DNA from: Gautieria morchelliformis
Taxonomy: Eukaryota > Basidiomycota > Agaricomycetes > Gomphales > Gomphaceae
Reading direction: 5' to 3'
Length of the DNA: 64,000 nt
Assembly: GCA_015179125.1 (NCBI GenBank)
Contig: WHVA01000155.1
Span: 124,001-188,000, forward strand
The position numbers and the translations under genes are program-made. Each line of letters begins with the position of its first letter. Within the stretch, counting starts at the first letter, position 1. The notes under the pieces were generated by a model. It did no database searches, was not told the DNA's origin, and was given only the letters and a program-made list of their open reading frames with translations. Below are positions 22,043-34,063 of this stretch, piece by piece.

Positions 22043-22313
22043 GAAACGTTGATGAACGTGATTACCGGTTGTAACGACCACAAAGCATCGCTCTGTGACA
22101 GTACGTGACGCTCTCCCATTCCGAGTTGCAACGTACTATCAAATTTGCAAACCTCCGTTCAGGGAATTTGAAAATACATGAACCAATCCTACAAACACAG
22201 GATATAACGACCTCCAGCGAGAATCCCAAAAATGTGAGCTGCCCCAAAGGCACCAAAAGGGTATCGTAAGGCACCAAGGAACTTCAAGAAGCAAATGTGT
22301 ATAAAAGCTAAGC

Positions 22314-23665
22314 CTACCGTGAATATGTCGGACCTAATGCCGACTCGAGCTCCGATTTAGTCTTGACTGGTTGCTTTGCACTTGGCAGTGGCGACATGGG
22401 TCTTATCCGGGCTGCATGCATGGCAAGGGCTGCGAGCCCCGATGGGGGCGGCTCCTGTGGCGCAAACGGTGAGCGGGCAGAATGATGTCCTCGCTTCCCC
22501 CCGCGGCGGTTAGCGGAAACCGCCCCATCTTCATCCTCTACCTTAACTGCGCTTGAGGAATCCTCGGCAAGTCCTTGTCTCGGGCCCCAGGTGTGCTGAA
22601 CATATGGGGACGGGCTCCCGTTGTTCCGCGAAGAGGTGTAGATGCCGTTGGTATACATTGGTCCCGCATGACCGCCAGACGCAAATGGCTGAGGATGTTG
22701 GTGTGACATGGGGCCGTACGATTGTGGTGGATGCTGGTTGTGATAGGTATAATCATCGGCAGGGAATTGTGTGAACGTAGTATGCCCAGGAGATTGAGGA
22801 TAGACCTCATTACGAGACGGGTTGCTCTGGCTCCCAGTCCTCAGAGTAGGGCTATGCGGAACATGTCCGTCCGACAAGGTGGAAGAAGAGGGTGGTGCAA
22901 GTGCATGACGAATTTCATACGACATTGCAGCCTGATAGAGAATCGCAGGAGAGAGACTATTTGGCGGTGGTGGGGCGTGGTGTGATGGCTCATAATACGG
23001 CGGAGCAACGGATTGAGCTCGTGAACTGGCTTCAGAACGTTGATGTGCTGGCTGCTGTTCCCCATCCGACGCAGAAAGTTCACTGGTGTCAGATATAGAC
23101 GACTCTCTGCGCTTTCCTCTAGACGTCGAGGCAGAGGGAATGGCCTGTGTGTCCTGGTGGTGAAGCGTTTCTGGTGTCTTTCCATTATGACTTTTGAAGA
23201 CCATAGCAAAATTCAAAAAATCATACGACATGAAATCTGATAGGGACGAACCGGGACTTCAAGTGTCGACGCATGGCATCAGTCTGGTAGATTAATGAAC
23301 AAAAACGTTCGAGCAAGTAGATGCAGGCTCACCCGAGTAAAAGTTGCTTCGCACAACGGGCACGGGCTCCCTACACCGCTAATAATACTCTCCTCAGAGG
23401 GTGAGCGAGAACTAGACTAGTGCTGAGGGACTCACGACCCAGGCACCAGATGGCTCTTGGTTGTCCTCTGGTGTCTCTTCAGATCGGCTTCTCGTGCGAA
23501 AACTTTGGAGCAGCCATCGAGGGTGCAAGGCCACACACCGGTGTCTGTCCGACGTTGCCTTGATTGATTAATAGACGAAGACGACGCTACCTTCTGACGA
23601 AAATCATAAGTAGCCATGAAGGGGGCGCTGAAGTCCATTATATCTACCTGAGACGACCGCACCAT
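22314..23665 (-). CDS. C2H2 zinc-finger transcription factor, apparent frameshift in second finger
   Basis: Exons read as 23665-23436, 23388-23333, 23283-23252 and 23190-22314. The first exon encodes a finger WPCTLDGCSKVFAREADLKRHQ (C-x4-C-x12-H). The next three pieces should form a second finger: CPLCEATF on exon 2, then TDAMRRHLKSR joined to HNGK. The frame of the CPLC half and that of the TDAMRRH half differ by one base at the exon 2 end, where a run of five T (minus strand, about 23339-23343) stands where four would keep frame. The rest, about 280 residues, is disordered and rich in S, P, H and Q with the basic patch RRGGKRGHH. Either the base is an assembly slip, or this allele has a damaged finger, or an unusual splice is used. 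Target genes unknown. Confidence 0.7.
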
Positions 23666-24112
23666 GATAAGTAGTGGCAGGTGTGGCTAAGTGGCTGAAC
23701 AGTGGCTGATGGGTAACCACGTGGCCTGCCAACTCCGACAGAAACACTCGGTCAGGGTGGAGCAAATTTGGCGGAAACGTCCTTATTCTCAGAAACATGT
23801 CAAATTGCATTTCACTTCATCGCTTGACTATCAAGAACAGGTGTAATGTTATGTAATTCTGGTGACCCAACTCCCAAGACGGACCTTACATCAGCCAATT
23901 CTGCCGGATAATATTTGCAGTGTGTGAAGGCTCCCAGAAAGGGAAGCTCAAAAACTTGTCCCGCAAATATCATTTCCGGCGAGGGAAAAATAGCTTCTAA
24001 AAATTAGAATAAAAATTGACGGCTTCCCCAATACTGTAGCATATATACTTAAGAGGTCTGGGGTGCAGTTGATCGTTAATGTCATCGTACAAGGCTTAGG
24101 ATGAGAAGACAC
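23666..24112. other. Intergenic
   Basis: Upstream region of the zinc-finger gene. No supported gene. Confidence 0.45.
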
Positions 24113-24535
24113 TCACCTGCGTGTAGCAATGCAATTTAGGGCAACGAATGAATTATGGGGTTGGGAAGCAGGCTTGGGGCCCTTCTCAAAAAATTTCAGA
24201 TTTTTAACAAGTCTGGTTGCATCCACAGGAAACGTTTTCTGAGAAGCACGTTTCCGAGCTTGCCATTTTGGCTTTCTTTCGACCCACGGGGCGCGATAGA
24301 ACTCTATACATTTCCGCCTGCTGATCCGACCCACCGATACTTTTCCAGAGTCTGACGTGTCACGTTCCCGAATACCACCAGGCCAGGTGGGTGCGTGACG
24401 GGCACCCTTTCTTAATTGTTCAAGCTTCTTGATGTAGGTATGTAGGGTCTTCGAAATAACGTCACTAATCACAATTTGCATTCCAGTGGCGACTTGTCGA
24501 AATGTGATTGGCTGCATACCTTTTACTAAAGACAT
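24113..24535 (-). CDS. Possible small basic protein exon, unsupported function
   Basis: An ATG at 24535 opens a frame of about 140 basic residues with segments such as RRKCIEFYRAPWVERKP and RLVKNLKFFEKGPKP. It ends at a strong donor (GTGAGT) after 24113, so it may be the first exon of a gene whose remainder I cannot place. No family recognised. It may also be a chance frame. Confidence 0.25.
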   Translation of the reverse strand: MSLVKGMQPITFRQVATGMQIVISDVISKTLHTYIKKLEQLRKGARHAPTWPGGIRERDTSDSGKVSVGRISRRKCIEFYRAPWVERKPKWQARKRASQKTFPVDATRLVKNLKFFEKGPKPASQPHNSFVALNCIATRR

Positions 24536-24890
24536 ATGGATCAATGGAGGTGCCGGTTAGTGTCATCAGATTGCAACGCAGCCTGGCGGTGCAAGTATGT
24601 GAACACAGGAAAGAAATTCATGAAAGGAGCGTTTGGTGAAGAAACATAAGTGAGCGAAGGTGTAATGGGATAAAAAGACATGAACAAGATGAATGAGAAG
24701 ACAAGACTTGGTTGTGGGCGTATAATGACATGTTGGATGGTGGAGAGGGGAACGTTCGTGCGATGAGTTCGAGTGTGGTAATACAAGAGAGGAGAGAGGG
24801 AAGCTTGACGGACAAATCACAAGTACATGCGCTGACGGCGCCAGAAGGTCAACGCATAACATGCTGATATATGCTTGGTTTCGACGTACC

Positions 24891-27800
24891 TCAAATTATA
24901 ATCACGCCGTCCCTGCAATTTGCGCAATGCTCGCATGCCGTCAATACAACACCACCCCTGAGGTCCCGCCGCAACCTTTCAAGCTGCTGCTTCTTGCCAA
25001 CATATCTTGTCACCCAGCGCTGCTCAGACATGGGGTTAGCCTGGAACACCTTTGCTGGGATCCCACTTGCGTCGGAGCTGGGACTCCAGTGTGACCATAA
25101 GCTGGTCAGGCTGTGCATCTGCTGCGACAACTTGAACGTCAAGCCTTGTTTGAAGGGCGAGATGGCTGGCGAAGCGGTCTGTTGAGGAGTGAGCATAGGC
25201 GACTTAGGAGGGAGAAGTCTCGACCTTGTGACCGACTTGCTAGTCAACCTGGGCTGAGGCATGAAGACAGGCGGCATGGACATCGGCAATGCCTTAAAAG
25301 GGGGCGTAAGCTTCGTGACAGTGACGGGCACTCTTGGTTTTTTTGTCGGCATGCCCGTTGTCGTTGGTATCATATTCGCAGAAGAAGACACCGGCAAATT
25401 GGGGATGAAAGTGGAGCCAGCGTTGGCAGGCCGCGGCCTGGGTGGCGTAGTGAGGTTCGAAGGATGAGAGTTGTAGGTGGGCTGAGGTATCAAAGTCGGA
25501 GAGGTGGGTTTGAGAGTAACTACAGCGGCGCCTCTTGCTGTGGGTGTGGTAGGTGAATCCCTGGCTGGTGAGCTGATCCGCTTAGGAGGTGGCGGTGCTT
25601 TTAAGACGGGCACAGAGCCACTGTACGCCTTGAACCCTGGAATAGCAAGGTCCGTTTTCCTCGCCTTCACGTGCTTTGTTGGCATCCCAGCAGGCGCTTG
25701 CAATGTGTTCGACAGAGCAGCACGGGGCGTCACAGGGTCGTTCTCGGTGCCATGACTAGACGGCTTTTCAGCAGGCGCTGGGAAGCTAGGAAAGTTGAAT
25801 GATATATCCTCTTCCTCCTCTTCGGTCACAACTTCCAACTTGGCTGCTTCGATTTCCTTCCAGTCTCTCTCCTTCTTCGGCTGGGTCGGCAATACAAACG
25901 GCGGCAGCTCGTCGTTATCTGCATCCTGGACCGCGCCACGCCAAAATTGCTTCGCAGTGGCGCTATCATAGGTTGGAAGTACACCCGCCGCATCGGTCTC
26001 AACCGCAAGTGCGTCGAGGCATTCAAAAAAATGATCGACTTTGGGCGGGTCTCTAAAGGCAGGCGAGGATTTGCCATGGCTTTGCGGGAATGACCACCCT
26101 CGTTCCATGGAACCAGTTTTGGCGTGCGAGGGGACAAAGGTGTTTAAAGGTGCCTGGGGAGCGCGAGGGGCAGGAAGATCCAGGCGAAGTAAGTGAGAAT
26201 TGGAGCGCGCAAGTGATCCAAACGAGGAAGAGGTCTGGTCATCACCGAGCATCATGTCATCCAAGTCTTCATCATCCTCGTAATGTGCGAGCTCGTCGTT
26301 GTCGCTATCGAGACTGCAATCGTTCCTAATATCGCGGGGTATATGACATTCTTCGACCTCTTCCTTGACTGCGTTCAACTTGAGGGTCTTGATTCCAACG
26401 TGAATGATCTCCTCTACGTCGGTGATGCTGCTGGTTGACATCTCCGAATCAACACTCTTGAATCGCCTGGAGGGCATCTGCGTCGTCCCTTCGACTTTGG
26501 GTGTAACGAGCAGCGCCTGGAGGTCGGCATCCGCCTGCTCAGCTCTGGCGCAGAGCTGCTCCAATTCTACACGAAGACACCCAACCTCCCGCTCCGCCGC
26601 CTCTCGCATCTTCTGTTCCCCCTTCAACAGACCCGCCAGGACATTCTTATCTTCTTCGACTTTTCTCTTAGCCCCTTCTTCCGACCGCAGGGCTTTCTCA
26701 AGCCGTCGGCACTCCAAACGACCTCTCTCCACATCCTCCTTTATCCTTTTCTTTTCAACTTCTATCAGACCCAACCTCTCCCGCACGACCCAAGCCTCTC
26801 GCCTCTCCGCTTCCACTCGCCTTGTCAGCGTGCAGATCTGCTTCTCTAGATCAGAAACACGTGTCCTCCAGCCATCCGCATCGCGCATGAGCTCATCCCG
26901 CTCAGACTTCAAATCCGACACAAGTTGGAGCATTTCGTCCGATGGTTGAGAGGGTAATGACTCTGACTCCGACACTGTACTCAGGCTGATGACCGATGTT
27001 GGCCTCTCATCAGACCTGGAGGGACTGTACGCCTCATCTGTCCTTAGTGCCGCGCCAGTGTCAAGCCCTGTGCCTGTACTATGTGAGTGTCGCATACGTC
27101 CACCAGCAACTGCCTGCTCTAAGTCGGAAATACGGCATAAAAGGGAAGTGTGAGACCGAAAAAGAAATGCTTGCTCGGTGGGAGAAAGCGGACGGTCCAA
27201 ATCAGGGACCAAGCCACTTGAGGAGCTTGAAAGGGAGGGTAACGCCGCATGCAAGGGCGGCAGTGGACTAGTAGGCGTTGGCCCAGGGGTCGGGAGACTT
27301 GCATATGGATGGTCGCCTGAATCAGTCCGCTTGTATGAAATGCTGCTCTTGCGCTTGAGAGCTGAGGGAGGAGGGCTGGGGAAAGCGCCTATGGACTGGC
27401 AGCGTTGTATGTACTCCATGGGGGAAGACGGACTCACAAGGCTTCGACGGCGTGACGAGGCCGATGAAATGGAAGAGTTTGAAAGTCCAGGTGAGGGCGA
27501 GGGTGGTGCAAGCACCAGTGCCTTGAGCCCACCCATGCGGGGAGAAGGCGTTGGCGATGGCGTAGGCAACCCCTCAGTCCCGATCAACGGCAGCGATTCA
27601 GGAGTGAGGGAGAGTGGCCTAAGAGTGAGATTGGCGGGACGGGTACGATTCGGTAAAGACGCGACTGGGCGGGTATACGAAGACTTCACGCGAAAATGCT
27701 CGGCGTTGGCTTGGGGTGTGATTGTCTCCTCTTTGTCTACCTCTTGCCCTTCTAGTTTTTCAACTGCGTCTTCCTCCTCCTCCTCCTCCTCCTCCTCTTC

Positions 27801-28448
27801 CTCCTCCATAAGAGTATGGAGCTGATCCTTGAGGGAATTGGAAGATGAGATGAGAAACTTGCCGAAAGAGTCACGCTTTCCGGTAAAAGCGCCACCCATG
27901 CCAAACGCTGAGAGTGCTGGCTTGGCTATAAGAGCTACGAAATGTATCAGCGAGTCTCAGAAGACAAATCCATATACAATATCACCTTGCGTAGCATCCG
28001 AAGTGACCTCGGTGTCGAGGGCGTCCAGCTCGGGGATTTCTACTTTGTTGAAGCTTCCAATAAAGGCACTATCAGAGCGACCTTTGCCCTCAAGCGTCCA
28101 TAGAGCAAGACGCCGCAGTTCCGACTGGTCACCATTAACATCAGGGCCAGTCTCCAGAGGAGGCGCAACGCCCATCATCTCCGCTGATTCACGTCGAGTA
28201 GACACGGACGATCGACGTCTGTGGTGGGAGTTCGGACGAGAGCGTGGGCAAGGGCTGCTCGGCACGGGGCTGGCGTGCTCATGTGGTTCGTCAGAGGAAA
28301 GAGAGTCGATCGTGGATGAATTTGGGAGAGAAAAGTCTGTTCTGGAGTTATTGCGAGAATGGGAACGAACGGCCGAAGGGGCATTAGACACGATACTACT
28401 AATTGAAGATGAAGATGACGGGGTTTGCCTGAGACGAAAGCTTGCCAT
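24891..28448 (-). CDS. Large low-complexity protein with central coiled coil
   Basis: Two exons (28448-27986 and 27934-24891) give 1168 residues. The ATG at 28448 opens MASFRLRQTP and a Ser/Arg/Pro-rich head. Exon 2 starts with GMGGAFTGKRDSFGKF, then a run of 12 Glu. A long S/P-rich region precedes a clear coiled coil of about 150 residues (for example LVSDLKSERDELMRDADGW and RLECRRLEKALRSEEGAKRK). An acidic stretch (YEDDEDLDDMML), another P/T/S-rich part and a short ordered C terminus (QRWVTRYVGKKQQLERLRR) follow. Architecture suggests a scaffold or cytoskeleton/septum-associated protein, but this is inference; I do not recognise a named domain. Confidence 0.85.
27769..27807. repeat. TCC trinucleotide repeat encoding a Glu run
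   Basis: An imperfect (TCC)n tract on the plus strand reads GAG/GAA on the coding strand and gives about 12 consecutive Glu in the coiled-coil protein. Such tracts change length easily. Confidence 0.85.
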
Positions 28449-28813
28449 CTGGAGTACACAATGAGTATTGGAGGTGATGAGAGAGTGCAGAGTGAATACA
28501 CACTCGCTGTTTAGCTAGAGCAACCGCCTGTTCTCTGTCGTCCATGATGTACAAATTGACCGAATTTCGTGAAGACGTGGACGCCGCAAGAAGCGGCAAG
28601 TAGCTGTTTGGGAACAGAAGAGAGGACGAGACTTGTAATGACGGGACGGACGAAAGAGTGGACGTTAAACCAGAACTTGGTTTGCAGCTGTTTGGCTTTA
28701 TAGGCAGAGATACGCAGCACGTAAAACGCGATAGTAAGACAACAATAAATATTCCTACCCCGCCTTCTTTTCTGGGGTTCTTCATCTCCATCACTACGTA
28801 CCTGGAAACAAGT
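28449..28813. promoter_or_regulatory. Shared divergent promoter region
   Basis: The 365 bp between the divergent start codons of the coiled-coil gene and the isochorismatase-fold gene must hold both promoters. No clear TATA box or repeat stands out. Confidence 0.4.
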
Positions 28814-29729
28814 ATGGCTGCAACGATCACTAGAGGCGTGGCCAAGATCGCCCCCAGGAACACTGTTTTCTTTGCTTGTGATCTGCAAATACGTCTAAGT
28901 CTGTTGTCTGGCGTTCGTGGCACGAATCGAATTTCATGAAGTGGACTGATGCTCAGAGCCTGCCATCCACGCCTTCGACAATGTCGTTGCTACCGCCAAC
29001 AAGATGCTCAAGGTCGCAAAGGTACGATTCACATATTCATCGTTTGTCCAGCTGACACTTCTCTTCAGACTCTTGATGTTCCCGTAGTAGTGACAGAACA
29101 GAATCCGAAAGGCTCGTCTGACCTAATCCCTGTTCATAGAATCCTTACACAGCTTGTAGGTCTTGGGCCTACTGTTCCGGAGTTAGGTCTGTCGACGCTG
29201 GGTTCGCTTCACATCGGTACCTATCCAAAATCCCTGTTCTCTATGGTTACACCGGATCTCATCGCGCTCCTCTCCTCGCGACAACCCTCCGTCAAGGCTA
29301 TTGTGCTGTTTGGCATTGAAGTATGCATATTCAAATCAACCGGGCACAACTAGCTCTTGACAGACGTTCTTATACTCAGGCTCATGTCTGCGTTCTTCAG
29401 ACGACGTTGGATCTCCTAGAGCTCCAGTATGACGTTCATGTTCTCGTAGATGGCGTTTCGAGCTGTAACAAGGAGGAAGTTCCGTGGGCACTAGAACGTA
29501 TGCGCCAGGCTGGAGCTCAAATCACGACTTCAGAGAGCATGGCATTTCAGCTGATGGGTGCGTCAGATACGCCCGCATCTTGAGAGTCCACGCATAATCA
29601 ATCATGTTATTGCATTTCTTGACAACAGTTGATTCTGCCAACGCAAATTTCAAGCCCTTCGCTGCCATAATAAAGGAAGAGAAGGAAGCCACGAAGCAGA
29701 CACTTCAGACACTGCTTCCTTTACAGTAA
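28814..29729 (+). CDS. Isochorismatase-fold hydrolase (ISOC1/2-like)
   Basis: A member of the cysteine hydrolase family; ISOC proteins in eukaryotes have no settled substrate. Six exons (28814-28892, 28957-29021, 29069-29111, 29160-29320, 29380-29557, 29629-29729) give 208 residues. Seen in order: [10 protein letters not shown] (catalytic Asp), [17 protein letters not shown], a region ending [16 protein letters not shown] (nucleophile Cys in HVCV) and VLVDGVSS. This set matches ISOC1/ISOC2. The usual EKFR stretch after CDLQ is missing, so a small exon between 28892 and 28957 may have been missed. The intron 29112-29159 appears to begin with GC, the only choice that restores PKGLG. Confidence 0.85.
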
Positions 29730-30257
29730 TTGATATAAACAATAGACTACATTTGTGCTGATTTCAGAAATTGATCTCGAAGTTCTATATTTATTTTCTG
29801 CCAGATCAAAGTATTATCTCTTTTTGACTACAAGGACGTTGCGATGATGGGCCGATCAATAGACCCAATGATATTCCCTTCTGCAACATTACTCAACGTG
29901 CTTCCCAATTTGGCTCCACGCGACAAACCGTGGCAGCTGGCCACTATCTAGCAACCCGCTGACGTTGTCGCCATCTAGCTGCATATGGTTTTGAACGACG
30001 CATCCTGTGAGTGAAGAACCGAAGATGGGGCGCATATATAGTGCCAGTGGGAGTCCGACGGGCTGAAATGGGTGTCACATCGTGAAATTTAGCTGTAAGT
30101 ACTAAGTACTATATCACGCGCATTCTAGACGCTTGGCCAGAAGCCTCTGGGCATGACTCTAGGTCCTTTTTAGTCTAGTTCTCGTCAATCAATCAGGTTC
30201 TCGCTAGCTCTCGGAAAGATACGTCCTTGCTCTGCCAGTGCCTGCTTAGTTTCTGCC
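29730..30257. other. Intergenic
   Basis: About 530 bp; end of one gene and upstream region of the next on the same strand. Nothing else supported. Confidence 0.45.
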
Positions 30258-31555
30258 ATGACCAACTCTTCTGAGGCCGCCGTTGACCCATTGCACAATG
30301 CTCTACTTCCCCAGTTTGAAGCGCAGCTCTCTTCAGAGTATGTTGCTCTCTACAACAAACACATTCTGGGCAGGAAACTCGCACACGAGTTCGATATAGA
30401 GGACGTCCGCAAGAATCCGGTAATCCTCGGCTTTGGGTAACTTCACCTTCTAGTTTAACAAACAACTTTAGCGGCTGACCGAGTTCCCAGCGAAGAACAG
30501 GGTCCGGAAATTGGCACGATCGAGGAGATCAATATCCCAGTTGATGGCGGTGAGATCACCTTGAGAATCTACAGACCCACAGCAGAGCAAGCCACGATTA
30601 GTGCGCAAGGGGGTCGACTGCCCCCTGTGCATCTCAATTTTCACGGTGGAGGTGTGTCTTCTTCTACAGTAATTGCAATACTTGCCGATGTGGTGGGGTA
30701 GGCTGGGTAATCGGCACAATTGGCAATGACGAATCCTGGATCCGTCGGGCTATCGCAGCCACAGGCTGCGTCGTCGTCGACGTCAATTACCGACTTGCTC
30801 CAGAATACCGATTCCCGATACCTATTGAGGATTCGTGGGCTGCTCTTGTGTATGTTTCTCAGCACGGAGCGACTTTGGGTGTCGACACGTCTAGGATCAG
30901 TCTAGGAGGATGGTCGGCTGGAGGTCATCTCAGCGCTGTCCTTTCACATCGTGCTAGGGATATGGGACTCGAGGGGATTGTTTTTGTCCTTATGGCCATC
31001 CCAGTAGTCGATGCCTCAGCTATCGGAACTGACTTGCAGGTACATGAAGGTCTGTTCCCGACGCCATCCCACGAACGGATTAGGTTGTTCATTGCTGATT
31101 TCGTAGATACCCCGCACAAATCTTGGATTGATTGTCACGACTGCCCTTTTCTATCACATGCGCGTATGTCCTGGTTTTACAAACACTTCCTCCCCCTCCC
31201 CATCACTTCGGCGGTGCTTCGCAACCCACTGGTCTCTCCATTGCTCGCGGGAAATTTCAAGGGTCTCCCTCCGACCCTAGTCTACCCTGCAGAGATTGAC
31301 GTACTTAGGGACGAAGGGCTTGCTTATGCTAAGAGGCTGAAAGAAGATGGTGATGGTTGGGTGGAATGTGTTCTGGCAAAAGGAGTTCCTCATCCTTTTG
31401 TCCATCAGGTCGGGTGCTTTCCGCTTATGCCAGTTTTGGAGGCTTATTCCATCCCTTGAATCACTCAGACTGCTGCAACACCAAGGGCTTGGGAGCTTGT
31501 TGAGAAGAGCACGTCGAGAATGAAGGAAGCATATGCGGGTCTCTTGAAGCGCTGA
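30258..31555 (+). CDS. Alpha/beta hydrolase, hormone-sensitive-lipase (GDxG) family
   Basis: Four exons (30258-30436, 30491-30651, 30702-31408, 31469-31555) give 377 residues. The family signature HGGGWVIG (oxyanion hole) spans the second intron. VVVDVNYRLAPEYRFPIPIED and the nucleophile elbow GGWSAGGHL (Ser in GWSAG) follow, then LPPTLVYPAEIDVLRDEG with the catalytic Asp and GVPHPFVHQ with the catalytic His. There is no signal peptide, so it is likely an intracellular esterase or lipase; the substrate cannot be told from the sequence. The first intron joins GFG to EEQG using an acceptor 18 nt after a CTGAC branch point. Confidence 0.9.
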
Positions 31556-31840
31556 TGAGAGCCATTTAGTACAACCGCTGTATGATATTATTTGAGGTGA
31601 ATCAACCGTAGGCCGTCCCTAGGTGCAGACTCGTCAATTAAAGCAATATTGTCGTCAATTACCCGCACACCTCGAGTCACGTGGCACAGATCGCGTACGC
31701 AGTGATCCTGTGACCTTGTTCACAGGCTCATCCCCGAAGGAATAAGTTATCTGTCGGGCTATAACCCTCCTTCCCGCTGACAGCTCCTGCCCTCGACTGA
31801 TTATCCTTGCCATTCTCCCTGAAACATCCACGTAGCACCG

Positions 31841-33180
31841 ATGAGCTGGCTTGCAGACATGATGCCGGGAGCTCAGGCCACCAGAGCGGCAGCACCCACA
31901 GCAGCCCGAGAGGAAGACGCAGCGCCTCGGGCACCAAATACCCCTCCAGACTCACCAATGGGAAATTTCCCGATAACTGACCCTTACCCTAAAGTGAAAG
32001 ACGCCAGCGGAGGGAAGTGTCCACAAAGCAAGCTAATCGACCCTTCCTTGCGTACGTTTGATCTTCAGTCGAAGCAGACAACTGACGTGCTCAATATTAC
32101 TTCATTGTATCCAGATATACGGAGTATCGCAGGAAGGAGGAAGCGGAACGACAAGCCAGAAAGCAGCGCAACAAGGAACGCCTGGAGAAGATGGCTCGAG
32201 GAGAAACTGTTGGCCCGCCCGAGAAAGAAGACCTGGAGGAGGAGATTGGCCTGTGGGGATTGGTCAAGTTCCTGGTTTTTGCTGTGGCATGTATCATGCT
32301 TGCAGGTCACTTCATCACTGGAGATTATCTGTGGGACTATAAGGGTAAATACAGGCATCTGAAGACTTATTGGCCGGTGAGCATTCTCGACGATGAGTTT
32401 ACTATGCCTGCATATTAATGCGGGTGTTTAACGTCACAAAGACAACGCAGACACTATTCTCAGAGAATCAGTTAGCGCAGTTTGATGGCACTAGAGAACA
32501 CTATGGCGTCTACATCGCAGTGCGTATATCCATCTCCTACTTGAGGAGATTGAATGATTGTTTCATTCCCGATGCGTGACAATTGTGTGGCAGATTGACC
32601 ACGATGTGTACGATGTAACTTCGAATCGGCGAACATACGGCCCAGGAGGTTCATACGCGATCATGTGCGTACATTCTTACTCAATTCACGTGTACACTGA
32701 ATATCAGCCACCATCGATCCTCGTGTTGCGGCGGGGTGCATTCTAGGGCTGGTAAAGACGCTGCCCGGGCCTTCGCTACGGGATGTTTCAAGGAGCATCA
32801 GACCCATGACATCCGCGGATTGGATGAGGATGAACTACGGGTTTGTGGATGCTGCCACGTGTTTGACGTCTGTAATTTAATCTCGCCTAATCACACACAC
32901 TGGCAGAGCCTCAACCATTGGAAAAAGTTCTTCGAGAATCATAAGGATTACCCGAAAGTCGGAAGAGTTACTCATCGGTAAGTCTTTCTCCATCCTTAGC
33001 ATTGGCTACAGCCCGTTGAACTCATTATATATCGGTCACAGGTCTATCGATCCTACCAGCCCAATCCCAGAAGACTGCGATCCGGAAGTGAAAAAGAGAA
33101 AGGAGGAAGCTCGTATGAAAAGTAACCAAGAGCGTGCCAGGGCGGCAAACAAACGGGAAACAAAGAAATCCGAATTGTGA
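31841..33180 (+). CDS. Membrane-anchored cytochrome b5-like haem-binding protein (MAPR/Dap1 type)
   Basis: Seven exons (31841-32055, 32115-32376, 32442-32519, 32594-32664, 32747-32840, 32907-32977, 33042-33180) give 309 residues. An Ala/Pro-rich head and a charged helix (RRKEEAERQARKQ) precede one membrane segment (GLVKFLVFAVACIMLAGHF). The b5-like domain has LFSENQLAQFDG, IDHDVYDVTSNRRTYGPGGSY and a KDAARAFATGCFK block, matching membrane-associated progesterone receptor/Dap1 proteins that help sterol-synthesis P450s. The C terminus is strongly basic and charged. ERG27, another sterol gene, lies 6 kb away; a link is only suggestive. Confidence 0.88.
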
Positions 33181-33514
33181 CACGACGGTCATGGATATTA
33201 CATGGATTCTGATATTAGACAGGCTTCCTACGCTAGCCAGGATTTATGCAGTTCACTGGAGAGTCACTGGAGAGTTAGCTGCGACTCCCAGAGTCGACTT
33301 GATGGGAGAAAACGTTCCAGTAATTACGACTTGAGAAGCCCAGTGACAATCAGAGCAAAGGTTACACCACACCAAAGAAATACATACTTGGTCGTTAGGC
33401 CCATGGAGGAGAAACCAGTTCTCTGTTGAAGGGGAGGGGATGAGTGTGGTCGTCAAATAAGATAGAAAAGAGACATAATTATCATTGGATAATCGGACAT
33501 TGCACAATCCATTA
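33181..33514. other. Intergenic, convergent 3' ends
   Basis: About 330 bp between two convergent stop codons. No other feature seen. Confidence 0.45.
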
Positions 33515-34063
33515 TCAAGCCAAAGGGGTGATCCCAGTATTTGGCGACAACAATGTCTCCCTTCCAGGAATCTTTGGGGTGTATGAGTAGTCAAACGTAG
33601 AGGGAGAATTATTGGACTTGCTAGAATCTCTATAGTTTCGTCCCTGAATGTCGCGAAGAGTAAAATTTGTAGGGAATTGGCCGCCGTTTTGCGATATGAC
33701 GGGAAAGAATACAACATATGGATATTGAAAATTTCTGGAAGAAAAAACGACGGTGGGTCTCGCAAGCTCGAACAGGGATACTTGCTCTCACCTTGCGTAT
33801 GGGATATTGGTGATAACCTGTGAGGATGTCTGTGAGTTTAGATGAGTTGATTCACGAGTGGTACGTGCCCTGCTGTCCCAGACCTGGTGGGGGGTGTTTG
33901 TCGCGATATAATTCATGTGAACCTGGGGATGAGGCACGCGACGAGTGACGGTATGTCCGGTTGCGTCAGCAGATGTGACGGTGCTCGACATCAGAGGAAC
34001 GAGATGAGGGGTACGGCCATCGGCAGGAAAAAGGATAGCCTCAGTATGCGTGATGTCGTTCAT
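33515..34063 (-). CDS. Small unknown protein, 163 residues
   Basis: Two exons (34063-33792 and 33734-33515) with a good GTGAGA donor and TTCTTCCAG acceptor. The start MNDITHTEAILFPADGR has no signal peptide. The C-terminal half, with RNFQYPYVVFFPVISQNGG, PTNFTLRDIQGRNYRDS and SPSTFDYSYTPKIPGRE, looks like an ordered, Tyr/Phe-rich beta-type module. No family recognised. Coding character and exact phase match make it credible. Confidence 0.6.

Noticed and set aside
24541-24862. Overlapping minus-strand frames with hydrophobic, His/Ser-rich products
   Set aside because: Composition follows the CT-rich DNA; three frames are open together and none has splice or family support.
25113-27825. Long plus-strand frames opposite the 1168-residue coiled-coil gene
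   Set aside because: They mirror the Ser/Pro/Glu codon bias of the minus-strand gene and show no motif.
28399-28923. Minus-strand frames between the coiled-coil and isochorismatase-fold genes
   Set aside because: They lie over the divergent promoter and exon 1 of the plus-strand gene and lack ATG or splice support.
30700-31408. Extra intron in the alpha/beta hydrolase near 31039-31106
   Set aside because: Splicing there would shift the frame; the unspliced exon stays open and keeps family motifs.
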